Below are positions 10,501 through 23,455 of a stretch of DNA of 64,000 nt, piece by piece (position 1 is the first letter of the stretch; each line of letters starts with the position of its first letter). Origin of the DNA: Calamus simplicifolius (Eukaryota > Streptophyta > Magnoliopsida > Arecales > Arecaceae); assembly GCA_900491605.1 (NCBI GenBank), contig UESW01004074.1:287751-351750 (forward strand). Direction: 5' to 3'. The translations under genes were made by a program, and so were the position numbers. Below the pieces are notes generated by a model, which was not told the DNA's origin, made no database searches, and saw only the letters and a program-made list of their open reading frames with translations.

Positions 10501-13500
10501 TTCGGCTTGTTGGAGGGAAAGGGTCGGTGATCTTGAGTCAAGTTGAACACCAACCAATTCCCCAAGAACTAATGAGTGGTACAAGTGAGGTAATTTGGAC
10601 TTAGCTTTTTGAAGTTTTGTCCTTCCAGTTTTATTTTTTATGGTTATATTAGATGTTGCATCCTAGTTAATTTCACTGTCTTTCGTGCAGGATCTTTTTG
10701 ATTTTATTGCAATGACACTAAAACATTTTGTTGAACAAGAGGATGATGGTTCTGACCAAAAGGCTGATGAGAAAAAGGAGCTTGGATTTGCATTTTCTTT
10801 TCCAGTTGGACAGATGTCTGTATCTTCCGGCATTCTTATCAATTGGACTAAAGGATTTTCAGTTGAAGATACTGTAAGTTATTTTTTTAAATCAATATTT
10901 AAATTTCAACTTGTTGCTGGTGTAATAGTTTCTTAAGTTATATTGGTTATCAAACTGAAAATTCTTTTAACAAAATAAGTGGTGCTTCATTAAGATGTGA
11001 AATTATTTTCTATTATCAATTATGTATATATAAATACAAATATATGTTAGGTAAAGATTTGAATATGTTAATAATATTCTATCTTTTCCAGCATTTTATT
11101 AATGCACATGTTTATCAATTATGTCAGATATTAGAGGAAACCTGCATGTTTAAGGCCTCCTTCTGTCCCGCTGCATTTAATTTCATTTTATTTTGCATGT
11201 TCTGGCAATTATGTCTCTATTTTGAATATCTGGAGCTCCTACATTTGCATCAGTGAGAACTTAAAACAAGTTACAAGAAGTTCCACCATGTTTGCAAATA
11301 TAATTCTTTACAATAAGCTGTGATTTGAGGTAGTTTATGTTCCATTTTGTTACTTCTTTAAAATATCATATACATGATGAAGTGTTGGGAATTAATATGT
11401 CAAGTTCATGAAATAACAACATATAGGTGCACTCTTTATTTTGTTTCCTTTCAACTTCTTTGATTATTTTCAGTGAATCTTGTAATATTTTTGAGCATGT
11501 TATGTCATTTGAAGCTCTTTTCGGTGCCTGTTTACAAGGGATTTGCACCAATCACTTTTGCTCTCTTATTTGTTTTACTGTTCATTCACTAATTTTTTTA
11601 TATGTCTTTTAACTTTATTAGTATTTTTATTGAATATTATTACTTAAAATTGTTTGGGTTTTGCATATAGTTTAAGGAATTTATATGCATGCTTAGGTGC
11701 ATTTTCTGTGCATATGTTTAGGTAGTAGGTACCGTATATCATATGTCATTTATTACTCCAGTTCGCTAATTTTAGTTCAAATTCACATGCATGTAAATTA
11801 ACTAATGCCAAGTTTGTCATCTAGGTTGGAAAAGATGTAGCCAGTGTTTAGAAGAAGCAATGACTAAGGCTGGACTAAATATGCGGGTGGCAGCATTGGT
11901 ATGATTTGAGAGTCCTCTGGTTGTTCTAGCTTAAAGTTACGCTTAATTGTGGGGATTATCTTCAACATTACTAAAGTAATTGCTTCAATCTTTCCTATTT
12001 TGCAAGAAAAGGCAAATGCATATACCTGTTCAAAAACACATGTATGATAGTTACATATGTTCATATGCAATGTGAATAATGCATCAACCATGTAAGTATC
12101 TCTAGCTTTATAAATTAATATAGAATCATATGCATGCATGTGTAAAAGAACTAACAACATTTTTAATCTAAAAGAACATGTTATTTTAAGCTGTTAGTTT
12201 TTTAAAAGATGTTCTTTTAAATTAAATCAATTTCTTGGTCGGTATGGGCGTGATATATTTTTTGTTTTTGTTATATTTATTTTTGCATCATGGTGCTTTT
12301 GTTATCAACTTACTTGTTGGGCTTCTAACTTATTTCTCTGATCATTTGTATGATAACTGATAACCACAAGTATTCTTTAATCAGTGTGAAGACCTTTTGG
12401 TGTTTTTGGTATTCAATATTGCCATGTTTCAGCTTTTGTATTTTGTGTAACCAATGATACTGTATTATTAGGAGTGGTAGTCAGTTCATTCAATGTGTGA
12501 GAAACATCTTGGGCTACATATTTCAACATTTTAGGTTAAAAATTATGCCTTCAAGTTCCAGAGTTAAAAATGTGTTTTCAGGTCCTTATGTTTTATTGGT
12601 AAATTGTAAACTAACTTACATCTAACTGGAGCCATTGCAGTTTCTTAGTCTTTTATATGCCATGATGGCAAGAGAAAAATGAACATTTTCATGAGGTAAT
12701 GGGGAGCAGTTATATTCTGAAAATGGTAGGGATATCACAGAAAAAAATGTTATTGCATGTTTATAATGAGTGGAGGAGGGACATGACATCTACATGCCTT
12801 AGAGAAATAGTAGCCGTAGCAGACTTAAATCTGCTGCATTGATTTGCTTTCATAGTGGCTGGTTAGGTGCAGTTTTAGAGCTCTACTCCTTAAGAGATTG
12901 ACATGATCTCTGTATGGAACTTATAAAATCTGTTGTATTGAGAAACTATTGACATTGTCTTTAGAACATAGATGACATTAAGGAGGCATTTGGTATGGAG
13001 TAATCCATTCAAGATCACTGGTAATCCAGGTGAAAGTGATAGGATCACCATGTTTTGTTGCATCGCGATGGTCTGACATGATGATAGATTACTCTCACCT
13101 TTAGAATCACTGTTTAATATAATGATCCCATACTCGTCCTTGAAGGTTGGTATTTATGATCATCCCCAAGCAGTGATTTAGAATTAAGATTTGAAGACCA
13201 AAATGCCCCTTATCTATATAAAAAGATAGCTTGAAGTTTTTTCTATTAATATAATAATTTAATATTATAATAATTGTAATAATTATAATATAAAATATTA
13301 TAAAATATTACGATATTGTCATATTATAATATGATAATACCATAATATGGTATGATATTATAATATAATAGAATGATAATATTATATTATCACTCTATTA
13401 TATTATAATTATTATAATTTAATTATGATATAAATATAATATATAATATAGTTATTTAAATTTTATAATAGTAAATAATACGAAATAATGAGAAATTATT

Positions 13501-16500
13501 GTGGTAGTTGCAAAATATATTAAAGATAATTTTGGTATTGCTTGGTTAATGATCTCAGATTTCATGGCATGCCAAACAGCTTAATGGTGGATATTCGGGG
13601 ATCTTTAATTACCGAGATATAGCATACCAAACTTAGTGATCTAAAATGATTGAGATGAGATCACTCTGAGATAAGGACCATCAGTGATACTAAAATCACT
13701 ATGGTGACCTCATTTGGTTACCAAATGCCCCCCTAAAGCTATTCTTCATGAGGAATATTAAGACATGGTTGTCAGAACCACAGTAAATAGGATGAGAAGA
13801 TTTAATACAACATATAATGATTATTGGTGAAAGTTTAAAGATTCTGGGTATTGAGAAAATTGTTTCTAGCAAGACAGGTCTCCAATTTTTGTGATAAGAA
13901 ATTAGAGATTGTAAAGGGAGTTTTAGGGAGAGTAGAGTTGCGGTGACGGTGTGGCAGTGGTTCTTCCCATCTTTGCATGAGAAATTTCATTTTCTTCTTA
14001 GAATCTCATTGCATATGCTTCTCTCTCATCCCCTCTATGCTGAGGTCTCTGCCATGGCTGGAAATTTTCTTCCAGGTTCAAGGCTGCAGTTCTGAACATC
14101 ATGTTTGTGGCTTGGTTTGCCTATTTTATTGAAAAAAGGTTTGTGGGCTTCATCCTTTTCATCGGACGTGGTGGTGGTGATGGTGTAGTATTTGTTTCCA
14201 AAGGTGCTGACATGCTTGTTAGGTTGTATAGGGAAAAACAAAAAAAGATATGTACTTATATCTAGATCTTTTCAATTGAAAGAGAGACGGTCTTGATTTT
14301 TTCCTTACTTTATATGAAGTATCACATCATGTTTGAATAGTTCCTACTGTCTAATCTAAACATTGACTTGCTCCCCCCACCCCTACAATGATCCATTTGG
14401 CTTCATCTCTTTTGCTATTGAAGACCACCTGTGTATCCCTGGTATCAAGCCCAAGAGGAGCACAAAGATCATGCTTTACTTTTGTGATGCCTTCCATAAT
14501 GCTCGTCTAGGGCTGTCTCCCTCCAGTTTTTTATGATACCAGGACCCTCTATTAAGTATTAAGCAGCTTAAATTATGTTCAAACCAGTCAACCACCACAA
14601 TTGATGTGCGGAGTTCTCTCCCTTTAGTTGTATATCTTTTCTCCCTTTTGCTAGGTGCTCTATTATAGATACCAGCCATCGTGAAGTAGGCAGCACCAAG
14701 TCTTTGTGTGCTGCCAAACCAAGGAAGTCTGGATTGATGAAAGTTAGTTTTACTGCTTTTGGTGGGAGATTCCTTGGATACTCTTTGATGTATTGTCTGT
14801 TGATTAGCAGGATATTAAGGGGAATATTAATGCAGACATTTCTTGCTATCTTTCTATCTATGATGATAATGTTCTGTGTGACTCTGTTGATGTCGAGCAT
14901 ATTACATAGTAAACTGAGAATAATGATGCAATGTGGCTAAAATAATGTTTTATGTCTGTGCAAGCAGGTGAATGATACTGCAGGCACATTAGCTCTTTGT
15001 CGCTATTATGATGAGGACACTGTGGCTGCAGTGATTATTGGAACGGGTACCAATGCCTGCTATGTGGAACATACTGATGCAATTATCAAGTGTCAAGGCC
15101 TGCTTACAAATTCTGGGGGCATGGTATCTGTTATTTGTAACCTGAGATCAAATTACTGCATGGGCAGAATGAGTCTGCTAGTTAAGGTTCAGAATATCTG
15201 CTTATATTTGTCAACTGCATTATTATGCTGATTAGGTTATCAACATGGAATGGGGAAATTTCTGGTCATCGCATTTACCCAGAACTTCTTATGATATTGC
15301 TTTAGATGATGAGAGCCCAAACCGTAATGATCAGGCAAGATCCTTTGATTTTTTATACTTCTTGCCCTTGCACTTTTTTCAGATGGGAAATATTATGACA
15401 ACTTCCTGGCTACAGGGTTTTGAAAAAATGATTTCAGGAATGTATTTGGGTGACATTGTCAGAAGAGTGCTTTATAGGATGGCACAGGAGTCGGATATAT
15501 TTGGAGATGGCGCTCACAATTTGTTAACATGCTTTATCTTAAGGTATGCTGGCTGTATAACATTGCATGTCGTTGAATTCTTTTTATGCAAGATCATACC
15601 TGCAGCTTATTCCTTGTCTGTGATCGACACTTCCACCTAATCATATTTCTTCTCTGATAATGTTGTTGAAGTTGTATAATTAGTTGTCACTATTTCTTGC
15701 ATATCTTTTGGTTGCATCTCTAAAAACATCACATTGCCATTCCTTGAATTATTTCATCTCATTGTATTGAGATACTCCATCTGACCATTGCTGTAATTGG
15801 TTTCTTTTTCTCTCATCTCTTTAGCACTATTCTTTGCTTACATGCTTCCATTTAACTCATATTTTGTTTCATATGGTGCTATAGTTGCATGTTTCCATTT
15901 AAGGACCCTTACATTGTCTTTTTTTGAAGCTTGTAACATAGGTGTCAAAGTTATGTTCGTCCGCACGGATGTCAAAGTCTAAGCAGCTGTTATGATGCCT
16001 AGCTATACTGTATCTAATACGTTTACAAGACATTCTCTCAATCTGGTACATGACCTTGAATCATTAGTATTTAATAGAGCAGTTATTTATCTAGGTTAGA
16101 TAGTTTGGCCTTGTTTATCATCTTTATTTGATGCCCTTCCCTGGTGATTACAATGACTACCATTTTTTGTACTTGAGACCTGCTGTGCATAGCTGATATC
16201 TTCCAGTTTGAGTTCTGTTAATGAACTTTTAGAACTTCGTCTTAATGATTGTTCCATTGTCAATAATAAATGGAATGCCATATCTAATCATTAATAGATA
16301 AGAAGTTCTGAAGTTATGGCAGTGACAGATGAATTCGTGTCTAGCATGCTATTGTTCTTGCTATTTGTATGCTTCACACTACAAGAGGGGCATTTGCTTG
16401 ATGGTAATCCACCTTAGTGATCTGAGATTACCATGCTTGGCAATTAAACATGGTAATCTAGTTAGTAATATTTGATTTCTGGTAATCTAAAATTACCACA

Positions 16501-19500
16501 AATCATGATAATCTGATTCCCATCTAAAAGGTGAGTTTTTGAAATTACTAAGGTTTACTAATTTAGATTATGCTTTTCTTCCATGTAAATATTTGCTAAT
16601 ATTTAATCTGATTTATATTTAATTTGCACTTAATAATATTTAAATATTTATTAGTATATATTATATAATATAATAATAATATTAAATCTATTATTTAATC
16701 TTTTAAAAATTATTATATAGTTATATAATAATATACTCAACTCATCTAAGCCTTTTCCAAACTACATGGAGTTAATAATATATAGATATTAAATTGAAAA
16801 TTTAAGACCTTGCTATTAAATTATTGTTTCTAAATGATCTATATTATACATTTAATATTATTTATATAATAAGTTTAATTATTTAATTATAAATATTATG
16901 TATAATAATATTATTTATATTATTATAAATAATATATTATTATATTTTTATGCATATTATATTATACTATATGTTATATATAAGGTTTTAAATCTCATGG
17001 GACAAGGTGTCTCAGTATTTTCATGGAACAAGATGCCTTGTGTTCTATCCCATCTTGATTTTCGACCAAATCAAGCATCCTAATATTTTCTTGGGATGCT
17101 TTTTCTCTTTAAAAAAAATTATTTATGAAGTTTCAGTATTTTATTTAATTTTAAACATATTTGAATTTTCAAAGTTCCCATGTAGTTGGGAAAAGGCTTT
17201 GATGAGTTGAGTTGAGTTGAGTTGAATTTGAATTTTCAAAGTTATGTTTTTATGATGAATTAGATATATTTAAAATTGACACTAATATATTATGACTAAG
17301 ATAGATCGGGATGGAACGGTTGAGATTAGTCTGGAATCTCTCTTGGATGAGACATATCAGCTGCCTTATCCCTTGTCTCGTCAAGACTTGAATTACCATT
17401 ATATATAATATATTTATTAAATATTTATAATATTTCTAAAATGATTTTACAATGAATTTTTGTATTTTACTATAACACTTCATTTTCTTGCCCAAAAAAA
17501 GCCACTTCAAAGATAAAAAAAAGATTTAAAATACAATATAAAAATAGAACTTAACACAATATAAAAATAAAACTTAAGAATATGGTAATCAGTGTTTGAG
17601 CTAACATTATTAAGGAAAACTAAATACGGTAACCTTGCATTCCCAATAATTTGATTACCATGTGCAAAATTATTATGAATGTCAGATTTCCGATAATATT
17701 ATACTACCGTGAACCAAACATCACCCAAGTGCTATTAATATGCTAGTCATCTCTAGAGCTTGTTGCTTCTGACTAATGAATTCGAAACTCGAGGTAAGTT
17801 TTTTTTTTCAAATAAGAAAAATTAAGATGGAATAGTGTGCATCATTTGCTATCATGCGAGTAAGGTCATGTTATGTGCATGATAATGATGCAACAATAAT
17901 GTTGTCAGGGCAATGCTAAGCATACCTTACAAGCAATAAAAACATGTGTGCCCTTCCTTTCCCCGCCCTATTTTCCTTCTAATTGTGGCCAAAGGTTTCG
18001 TATGTGCATGGTAATAATGAAAAAAAGTGAATACCTTACCCCCTGTGCCAGGAAAAAGGAACCAACATGATGGATCTTGTGTAGAATTTATTCTAGAGGA
18101 AGAAGGAAATAACTACTGATGTGTAAAACCCTATCATGGTAGGGATCAATCGAATAAGGTAAGGATTTCTAATGAAACAAGGATCATTGTTGTTGTGTAT
18201 GGATACCAATGGATCAGACTGGTAGCAACATATGATAGGATTTGAGATTGAAAAAATAATGTTTTTGTTGCACAGAAGGATTATAACATTGTCTTTAATG
18301 TGGATGACTACCTCAGGAAGAAACAGCACAGGGTAAGATGATTTGTAGTTCTATGGAAATAAAAATGGGCATATCATTTTTTGTAGGTATACGACAGCCT
18401 ATTTTGGGTGAAATTAGTTGGGGATTATCTGGTATATAACATAATACTAGAATTATACTTGTATGACTTATAATGGATACTCTTATATCTGTAATCCTGC
18501 CTTTAGCTTAGCAGCAATGAAGTTCTATTTCTTTGAATAATATGTTTGTGCTTTGACAAAATTACAATATTCTTTTATGTATTTTTTGTTAAATTTAAGA
18601 AGCATTATATGGACCAACTTTTGTAGAGCATGCCAGCAAAAAATTATGGTTCTAAACAAAAGTATATTCTCCTTAATTCTCATGTTTTGATGATTTAATT
18701 AATTACTTAATAAAATATTTCAAGTATCTATCAATTATGGCTTGCAATGTAAATGAATGACTGGGAACATGAAAGGGAACATGAAACTATTTGGCTAAAG
18801 GCAAGGCAAATATGAGTGTTCTGAAACTGAATCTCAACCTTGAGAAAGAAAAAGATGAACCAAACCATATGAAAGAATTGTTGGAATGATGAGGTTTGAT
18901 TGTCCAAGGAAGAGGTCCTTGTTTGGGAAGAAGATGAACTTTCTGTAATTTTTATGCTAAGAATTGTGTGGGTGGACATAAAGAGAAGTTTGGAGGATAT
19001 CATTTTGTTTACGCTTCATAACGAGAGATTAAAGTACCCATTCATATCCAATGGTATTTACGATATTACTGTGTTGGTGGATTGTCAGCATAGAATGTGC
19101 TAGTTGCAAAGTCATAAGAGTTCATTGGTTGAGCTGTCAAGTTGAGATGACTAACGGACTTTAAGGTGAATTTCATTGATAATCAACTTGCCTGCTTGAA
19201 GAAGTTGGAGTTAGAAAACACCAAAGTTCAAACTATGGTCAAGAAGCTGCTCACTCAATATAAGCATGTGGTGCAACTTAAAATGTGCTTATGCATTTAA
19301 TCCATTATCACAACAAAAATGTAGTGATTTGGTTGCCTTGGAGCAGATAATTGAGACACGGAAGACAGATGGTACTTGGCTCTGTTTTACATAAAAATAG
19401 CTTAGGTGTCTCAGATTGTTATCTTGACAATTTCTTCGTTGCTGGTTATGACAGGTTCAAGTCCTCTATCATGGATTTGCAGAAAGGTTGTAAACTGCTT

Positions 19501-21651
19501 ATATTGATCCCTGTACAAATGAACAATGATGGGTCTTCTCTCTCTGCACAATTTCATAATCATGATAGTCACAATCATCAAGCATTTAACTAATTATTTG
19601 GGGTTGGTTTTATGGATCTTCATTTGCCATTCCAATTTAGGCCACCTTTTATGTTATTTCAAGTTTCTCTATATCGTTTCTCACAACATCAATCCATGGT
19701 AATGTAGGTCTTCCCCTTCCTTTTTTGCAACATTAATCACAAAATAAGTCTCTCTCCTTATAGGAGCCTCTTTGAACATTCAAAAAATGTCCACTCAACT
19801 TGTCAATTGTAATTTTGCATATTTTGTTTATACAATGTTTTCCATATCATTCTCCTCATCTTGTTTGTTTGATTTGATTGCTATTTTCATTCTCTGATTT
19901 GTTTGTATGATTTGATTGCTACTGAAGCGTGAAAGAGCCGTGCTTTGCATTATGTTTTTCAATATTTACTGCATTATAGCCTTGCTTGACATGAAACAGA
20001 ACTGCTTAATTTCAATGCTAAAATTTCCATACATGTCAGTCAATATCTGTTGTCAGGTATCAGTATGTAGTGAACAGATCCATAGGGAACTCAAGGGATA
20101 GGTTTTATGTGTTGACCGTGGAGTTCATTTTTGCAAAAAAGTCTTTACGGATAAACTCTGTTTTCTGTAGGTCCATGGGCTTATTGTTTACTTGGTTTTT
20201 GTAGTCCACTTGGTCAATAATTTAGTTACCAGAAGCTTGATGGGTGCTGGTGCAGGTGCAGGGAAGTAGGTCTTTTTTTAAAAAAAACAAAAGGAAAACT
20301 AGAAAACGCTTATTAGGGTTTAGGTACAGGGATGAGTTTGTGAAGAGATTTGGAAATAGTTATGCCACCCTAAATAAAAGATCCTGTTACTAAGGCCAGT
20401 AATCTTCTTTTAATAAAGCTAACCCCATATAGTGGGAATTGGGCAGGCTTATTACTTGGTGTCAACAATTCAGTTGATTCTTAAGCATCAGAGGTGCCTT
20501 GGGGAAGATTATGTCTACAACTGGTAGACAAGTTACAAACTTCTTTTCAGCGATGCGTTCATCTGTGTTATGAAGGTCCTGAGATGCTAAAAAGTGCAAA
20601 TCAATAGTATTCTTTTCATTCATGGTGTTATAATAATAGTAGCATCAAAGCTGTACTTTACTACATTGGATAAGTGGGCAGGATCCAGTTCCTTGTATCA
20701 AATTGAAAATTATGCGGGTTAAGTAGATAGATGTTTCTTCAGTCATAGGTCTGCTGTGCCAGTGTAGAATGTGTAATTACCTGCAGCAATCCCTCTGGTT
20801 TTTCCCCCTCCCCATCAATTGTGCGTTGGTCTTGGAGTGCATTGCAATTGCAATGTCAGACCCTTTTTGACCATAGGTATCGAGATAAATGAAGCTATGC
20901 TCATGTTTCTGCAGTCTATCCAGCAAAAGATTTGAGTAGTGATAATATTTTTATGAGTATCTGGGTGCTACTGATGTTGCAAAATAGTAATCAATGTATT
21001 CTCAGCGTGTTGCGATCAAGATATAAACAGTAATAAGACTCTTTTTAGTGCATTTCTCTCATCTGGTTTTGACAAATTAGAATCTTAATCCTTCTCAATT
21101 TACCACCTCAACAATCTAGGACGCCCTTGATGGCTGCCATGCATGAGGATGATTCTCCTGACCTGAGAGAAGTAGGAAGGATACTGAGAGAGAATCTGCA
21201 GGTAATTTTATCACTAAAATCACCATTGTGTTCTCTGCACGCATGGCTTATAATATTTGGATTCACTTATGTTTTTCGCTGTTGGATTTTATTTCAGATG
21301 CCGGATGTCTCATTGAAGGTACGGAGGCTTACGGTAAGAGTATGTGATGTAGTTACCCGAAGAGCTGGCCGATTAGCTGCAGCAGGTATTGTTGGAATAT
21401 TGAAGAAAATAGGACGCGATGGGAGTGGTGGAGTTGCAAGTGGGAGAAGTAGAGCCAGACCAAGGAGAACGGTTGTTGCGATTGAGGGGGGTCTTTATAC
21501 GAATTACACAATGTTCAGGGAGTATCTAAACGAAGCTGTCGTCGAGATCTTAGGTGAGGAGATTGCCGAAAATATTGTCCTCAGGGTTTCAGAGGATGGA
21601 TCTGGAATAGGAGCTGCCCTCCTTGCAGCGGCATATTCATCAAATCGATAA
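7558..21651 (+). CDS. HXK: Type-B hexokinase or hexokinase-like protein, 9 exons
   Basis: Exons: 7558-7829, 10439-10589, 10691-10873, 11825-11898, 14968-15123, 15236-15334, 15416-15543, 21120-21201, 21298-21651. Hexokinases phosphorylate glucose with ATP; plant members also sense sugar. The protein, about 499 aa (normal length), starts MGRVG with a hydrophobic anchor at residues 4-24, the type-B mark of mitochondrial outer-membrane hexokinases. Motifs in order: FGGTDFRVLRV, FSFPVGQMS, NWTKGF, NDTAGT, GTGTNACYVE, INMEWGNF, FEKMISGMYLG, DGSGIGAAL. The Asn-Asp of NDT, the Lys of WTKGF and the Glu of INMEWGNF and FEKM are present. GGTNFRV has become GGTDFRV, FPVKQ has become FPVGQ and SGEM has become SGGM, so activity may be reduced (hexokinase-like). 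Exon 4 is 74 nt where the family has 75, a frameshift near 11845-11851. Intron 6 has a GC donor. I chose the ATG at 7558 over an in-frame one at 7531 because it gives the usual MGRVG start. Confidence 0.93.
7830..10438 (+). other. Hexokinase intron 1 (2.6 kb)
   Basis: A GT-AG intron splitting a Gly codon (phase 2). Apart from a weak 'accctccat' and 'atggagggc' inverted repeat near 8369-8461, which may be a small decayed MITE of about 130 bp, I see no further feature. Confidence 0.7.
11899..14967 (+). other. Hexokinase intron 4 (3.1 kb)
   Basis: A GT-AG intron between the Leu and Val codons preceding the NDT motif (phase 0). It contains the MITE at 12982-13733. The open frames at 14035-14940 have no recognisable domain. 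Confidence 0.8.
12982..13733. mobile_element. Tourist-like (PIF/Harbinger) MITE in intron 4
   Basis: The ends are GGAGGCATTTGGTA and its inverse TACCAAATGCCCCCC, flanked on both sides by TAA (12979-12981 and 13734-13736). This fits the 3-bp TWA target of PIF/Harbinger elements. The 752 bp interior is very AT-rich around 13240-13470 and non-coding. Confidence 0.82.
15544..21119 (+). other. Hexokinase intron 7 (5.6 kb)
   Basis: A GT-AG intron splitting an Arg codon. It carries a probable MITE (about 16386-17726), a short (GAGTT)n run near 17200-17222, and otherwise unremarkable AT-rich DNA. The ORFs inside have no supported homology. Confidence 0.75.
16386..17726. mobile_element. Probable diverged MITE or TIR element in intron 7
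   Basis: The left end GGGGCATTTGCTTGATGGTA resembles the reverse complement of the right end, GGGTGATGTTTGGTTCACGG. Several internal 'ggtaatc' and 'gattacc' repeats lie near both ends, and the core is AT-rich. 'aag' lies next to both ends but is too short to prove a target-site duplication. The size of about 1.3 kb may include a secondary insertion. Confidence 0.45.
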
Positions 21652-21724
21652 AGAATTCCTATAAATGTGTAATGTATCTTTCTTTGAAAATGTAAAACAA
21701 AAAAAAAAAACGAAAACGAAAAAA

Positions 21725-21726
<2 letters not shown>

Positions 21727-21756
<30 letters not shown>
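21727..21756. repeat. (AT)n microsatellite
   Basis: An AT dinucleotide run about 75 bp past the hexokinase stop codon, probably in or just after the 3'UTR. Confidence 0.9.
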
Positions 21757-21760
<4 letters not shown>

Positions 21761-22040
21761 TCATGTGATATATAAAAGCTGGTGTTGTGCATTATCTCCT
21801 GTTCTCCATTATGGTGTTGGGCTGCCTACGTTTCTCCTTGTCACCTCGAGCATTTCGCATAGGTTTCGATGCAACGATAGTGTGTGCTCATGCATCTATT
21901 TATTCTTGCTTGGGTACTGAGGCTCTCCGATCATCCATCCTCTTTTGAGCGAAGGAATACGTTTGTCGGTCTTCGGAACTTCGTTTGGTTCGGGTTGGGG
22001 ATTGTCAAGGAAGATTTCATTCATTCAGGGTGTGTGTTTA

Positions 22041-22513
22041 TGTGATGCTCCTCCTAATAGTTTCATATTGAAAAATTAGAAATTGGTTGAGTGGTTTATA
22101 ACCGGTTAAGCAAGAAGGACAAGGCACCAATTGGATCCCTTTTTGGGCTGTGGTGGCCTAAAGTTGGTGTGGAGCTTATCCGTCTTGCTTTCTTGTAACG
22201 GAAGTGCAGGAGCTAAGTGCCACACAGGGCAAAGTGCTACATCCATGGGGGATGGGAGTCACCTTTTGAACCTGTGGGGGCCATCTCTAGAATCCTGCCT
22301 GTCTGATGGTTGTGATCAATTGCCCATGGCGACGAGAACGTTGCTTTTATAAGGGGGGTAGATTGTGATGCTCCTCCCAATAGTCCCACATTGGGAAATT
22401 ACAAATTGGTATAACCGGTTAAGCAAGAAGGACAAGGCACCAATTGGATCCCTTTTTGAGCTGTGGTGGCCCAAAGTTGGTGTGGAGCTTGTCCGTCTTG
22501 CTTTCTTGTAACG
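22041..22513 (+). mobile_element. TRIM-like short repeat pair
   Basis: Two direct repeats of about 150-160 bp (22041-22200 and 22364-22513) both begin TGTGATGCTCCTCC, share 'aaccggttaagcaagaagga' and end 'gctttcttgtaacg'. The 163 bp between them ends in a polypurine-like AAGGGGGG (22351-22358) just before the second copy, as in a terminal-repeat retrotransposon in miniature. I see no clear tRNA primer site, and the repeats do not end in the usual CA. A tandem duplication of a solo LTR is an alternative. Confidence 0.45.
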
Positions 22514-22922
22514 AAACGGGCCCGGGGCCCGGCTCATTACAGTTTGAATCAAGGTTAAGCCAAGAAAAAGGAATGATGTTATGGTTCTTTGTTTGGAAAG
22601 AAAGAAAAAATATGCGGAGAAGGAGAATAAAAGGCATTTATTTCTCTTTATTCAATTTAATAGATTTAATTTTTTTTATCTCCAACTTATGATAGAGAGA
22701 AAGAGAAAAATAAGTTTATAGTTTTTGTTTTAATTTTTAAATTTTTTTATAAATTGATTTAAAATTTCTTATAATAAGAATATGAATTGTTTTCAAAAGA
22801 TATAAATATTATAAAAATAATATTTGTAATAACGAATTGTATACTAGAAATATGGTATTGTTTTCGTAAATATATTTTATACTTTCAAATAGTTCTTTTG
22901 TAATTCTATAGGCAAAGTGATG
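22514..22922. other. AT-rich spacer
   Basis: No gene or repeat structure recognised. A GC-rich 'cgggcccggggcccgg' patch lies at about 22518-22533. Confidence 0.4.
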
Positions 22923-22951
22923 TTTTTTTTTTTTTGTTACAAAACGGGCGA

Positions 22952-23455
22952 TCATACAATTCTTGAATGAGTCAGCCTAGATACATCGAAAAATAAGATT
23001 TGCTGCAAAAGGATAGGACAGGGGTCGCCTGGCTTCCAAATCCATGGATCCACATGCTGAGCAGCAAAGGAAGCCACCCAGTCCGCCGTCGAGTTGGCCT
23101 TATGATAAATGTGATGGATCTGGACAGAATCAACCACCCGCAACATAGACCAACAGTCCCTCAGAATCGAATTTGAGGAACCATCTAAGCAGCATTCCTT
23201 CAATAACTAAGAAATGACAGTCATAGAATCCCCCTCAATCATAATCCTATGAGCATGGAGAATCCTGACAGCAAACGAAAGACCTGCCCAAGCAGCACAG
23301 AGCTCCGACAAAGGAACTGTTGAGTCCAGGGAACCAAAGCTACCCGCCGCCAAAAGAGCACCCTTCGGTCCCCGAATGATAAAAGCAGATCCAGCAGCTC
23401 TATCCCGGACACTCCCATCAAAGTTAATTTTGACATACCCTGGAGGGGGGCTCAC
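22952..23455 (-). pseudogene. LINE ORF2: RNase H domain
   Basis: The minus-strand frame begins GYVKINFDGSVRDRAAGSAF and continues with LSELCAAWAGL and MIEGDSMTVIS, the DG...E...D pattern of the plant LINE RNase H (RVT_3 family). A frame break near 23207 separates the last third, which reads YHKANSTADWVASFA, the HR-ANxxAD region of the same domain. Confidence 0.85.

Noticed and set aside
14035..14940. Separate gene within hexokinase intron 4
   Set aside because: Short frames on both strands without a shared exon structure or recognised domain.
22041..22513. Cassandra element with 5S rRNA-derived LTR
   Set aside because: No 5S rRNA internal promoter sequence is present in either repeat.
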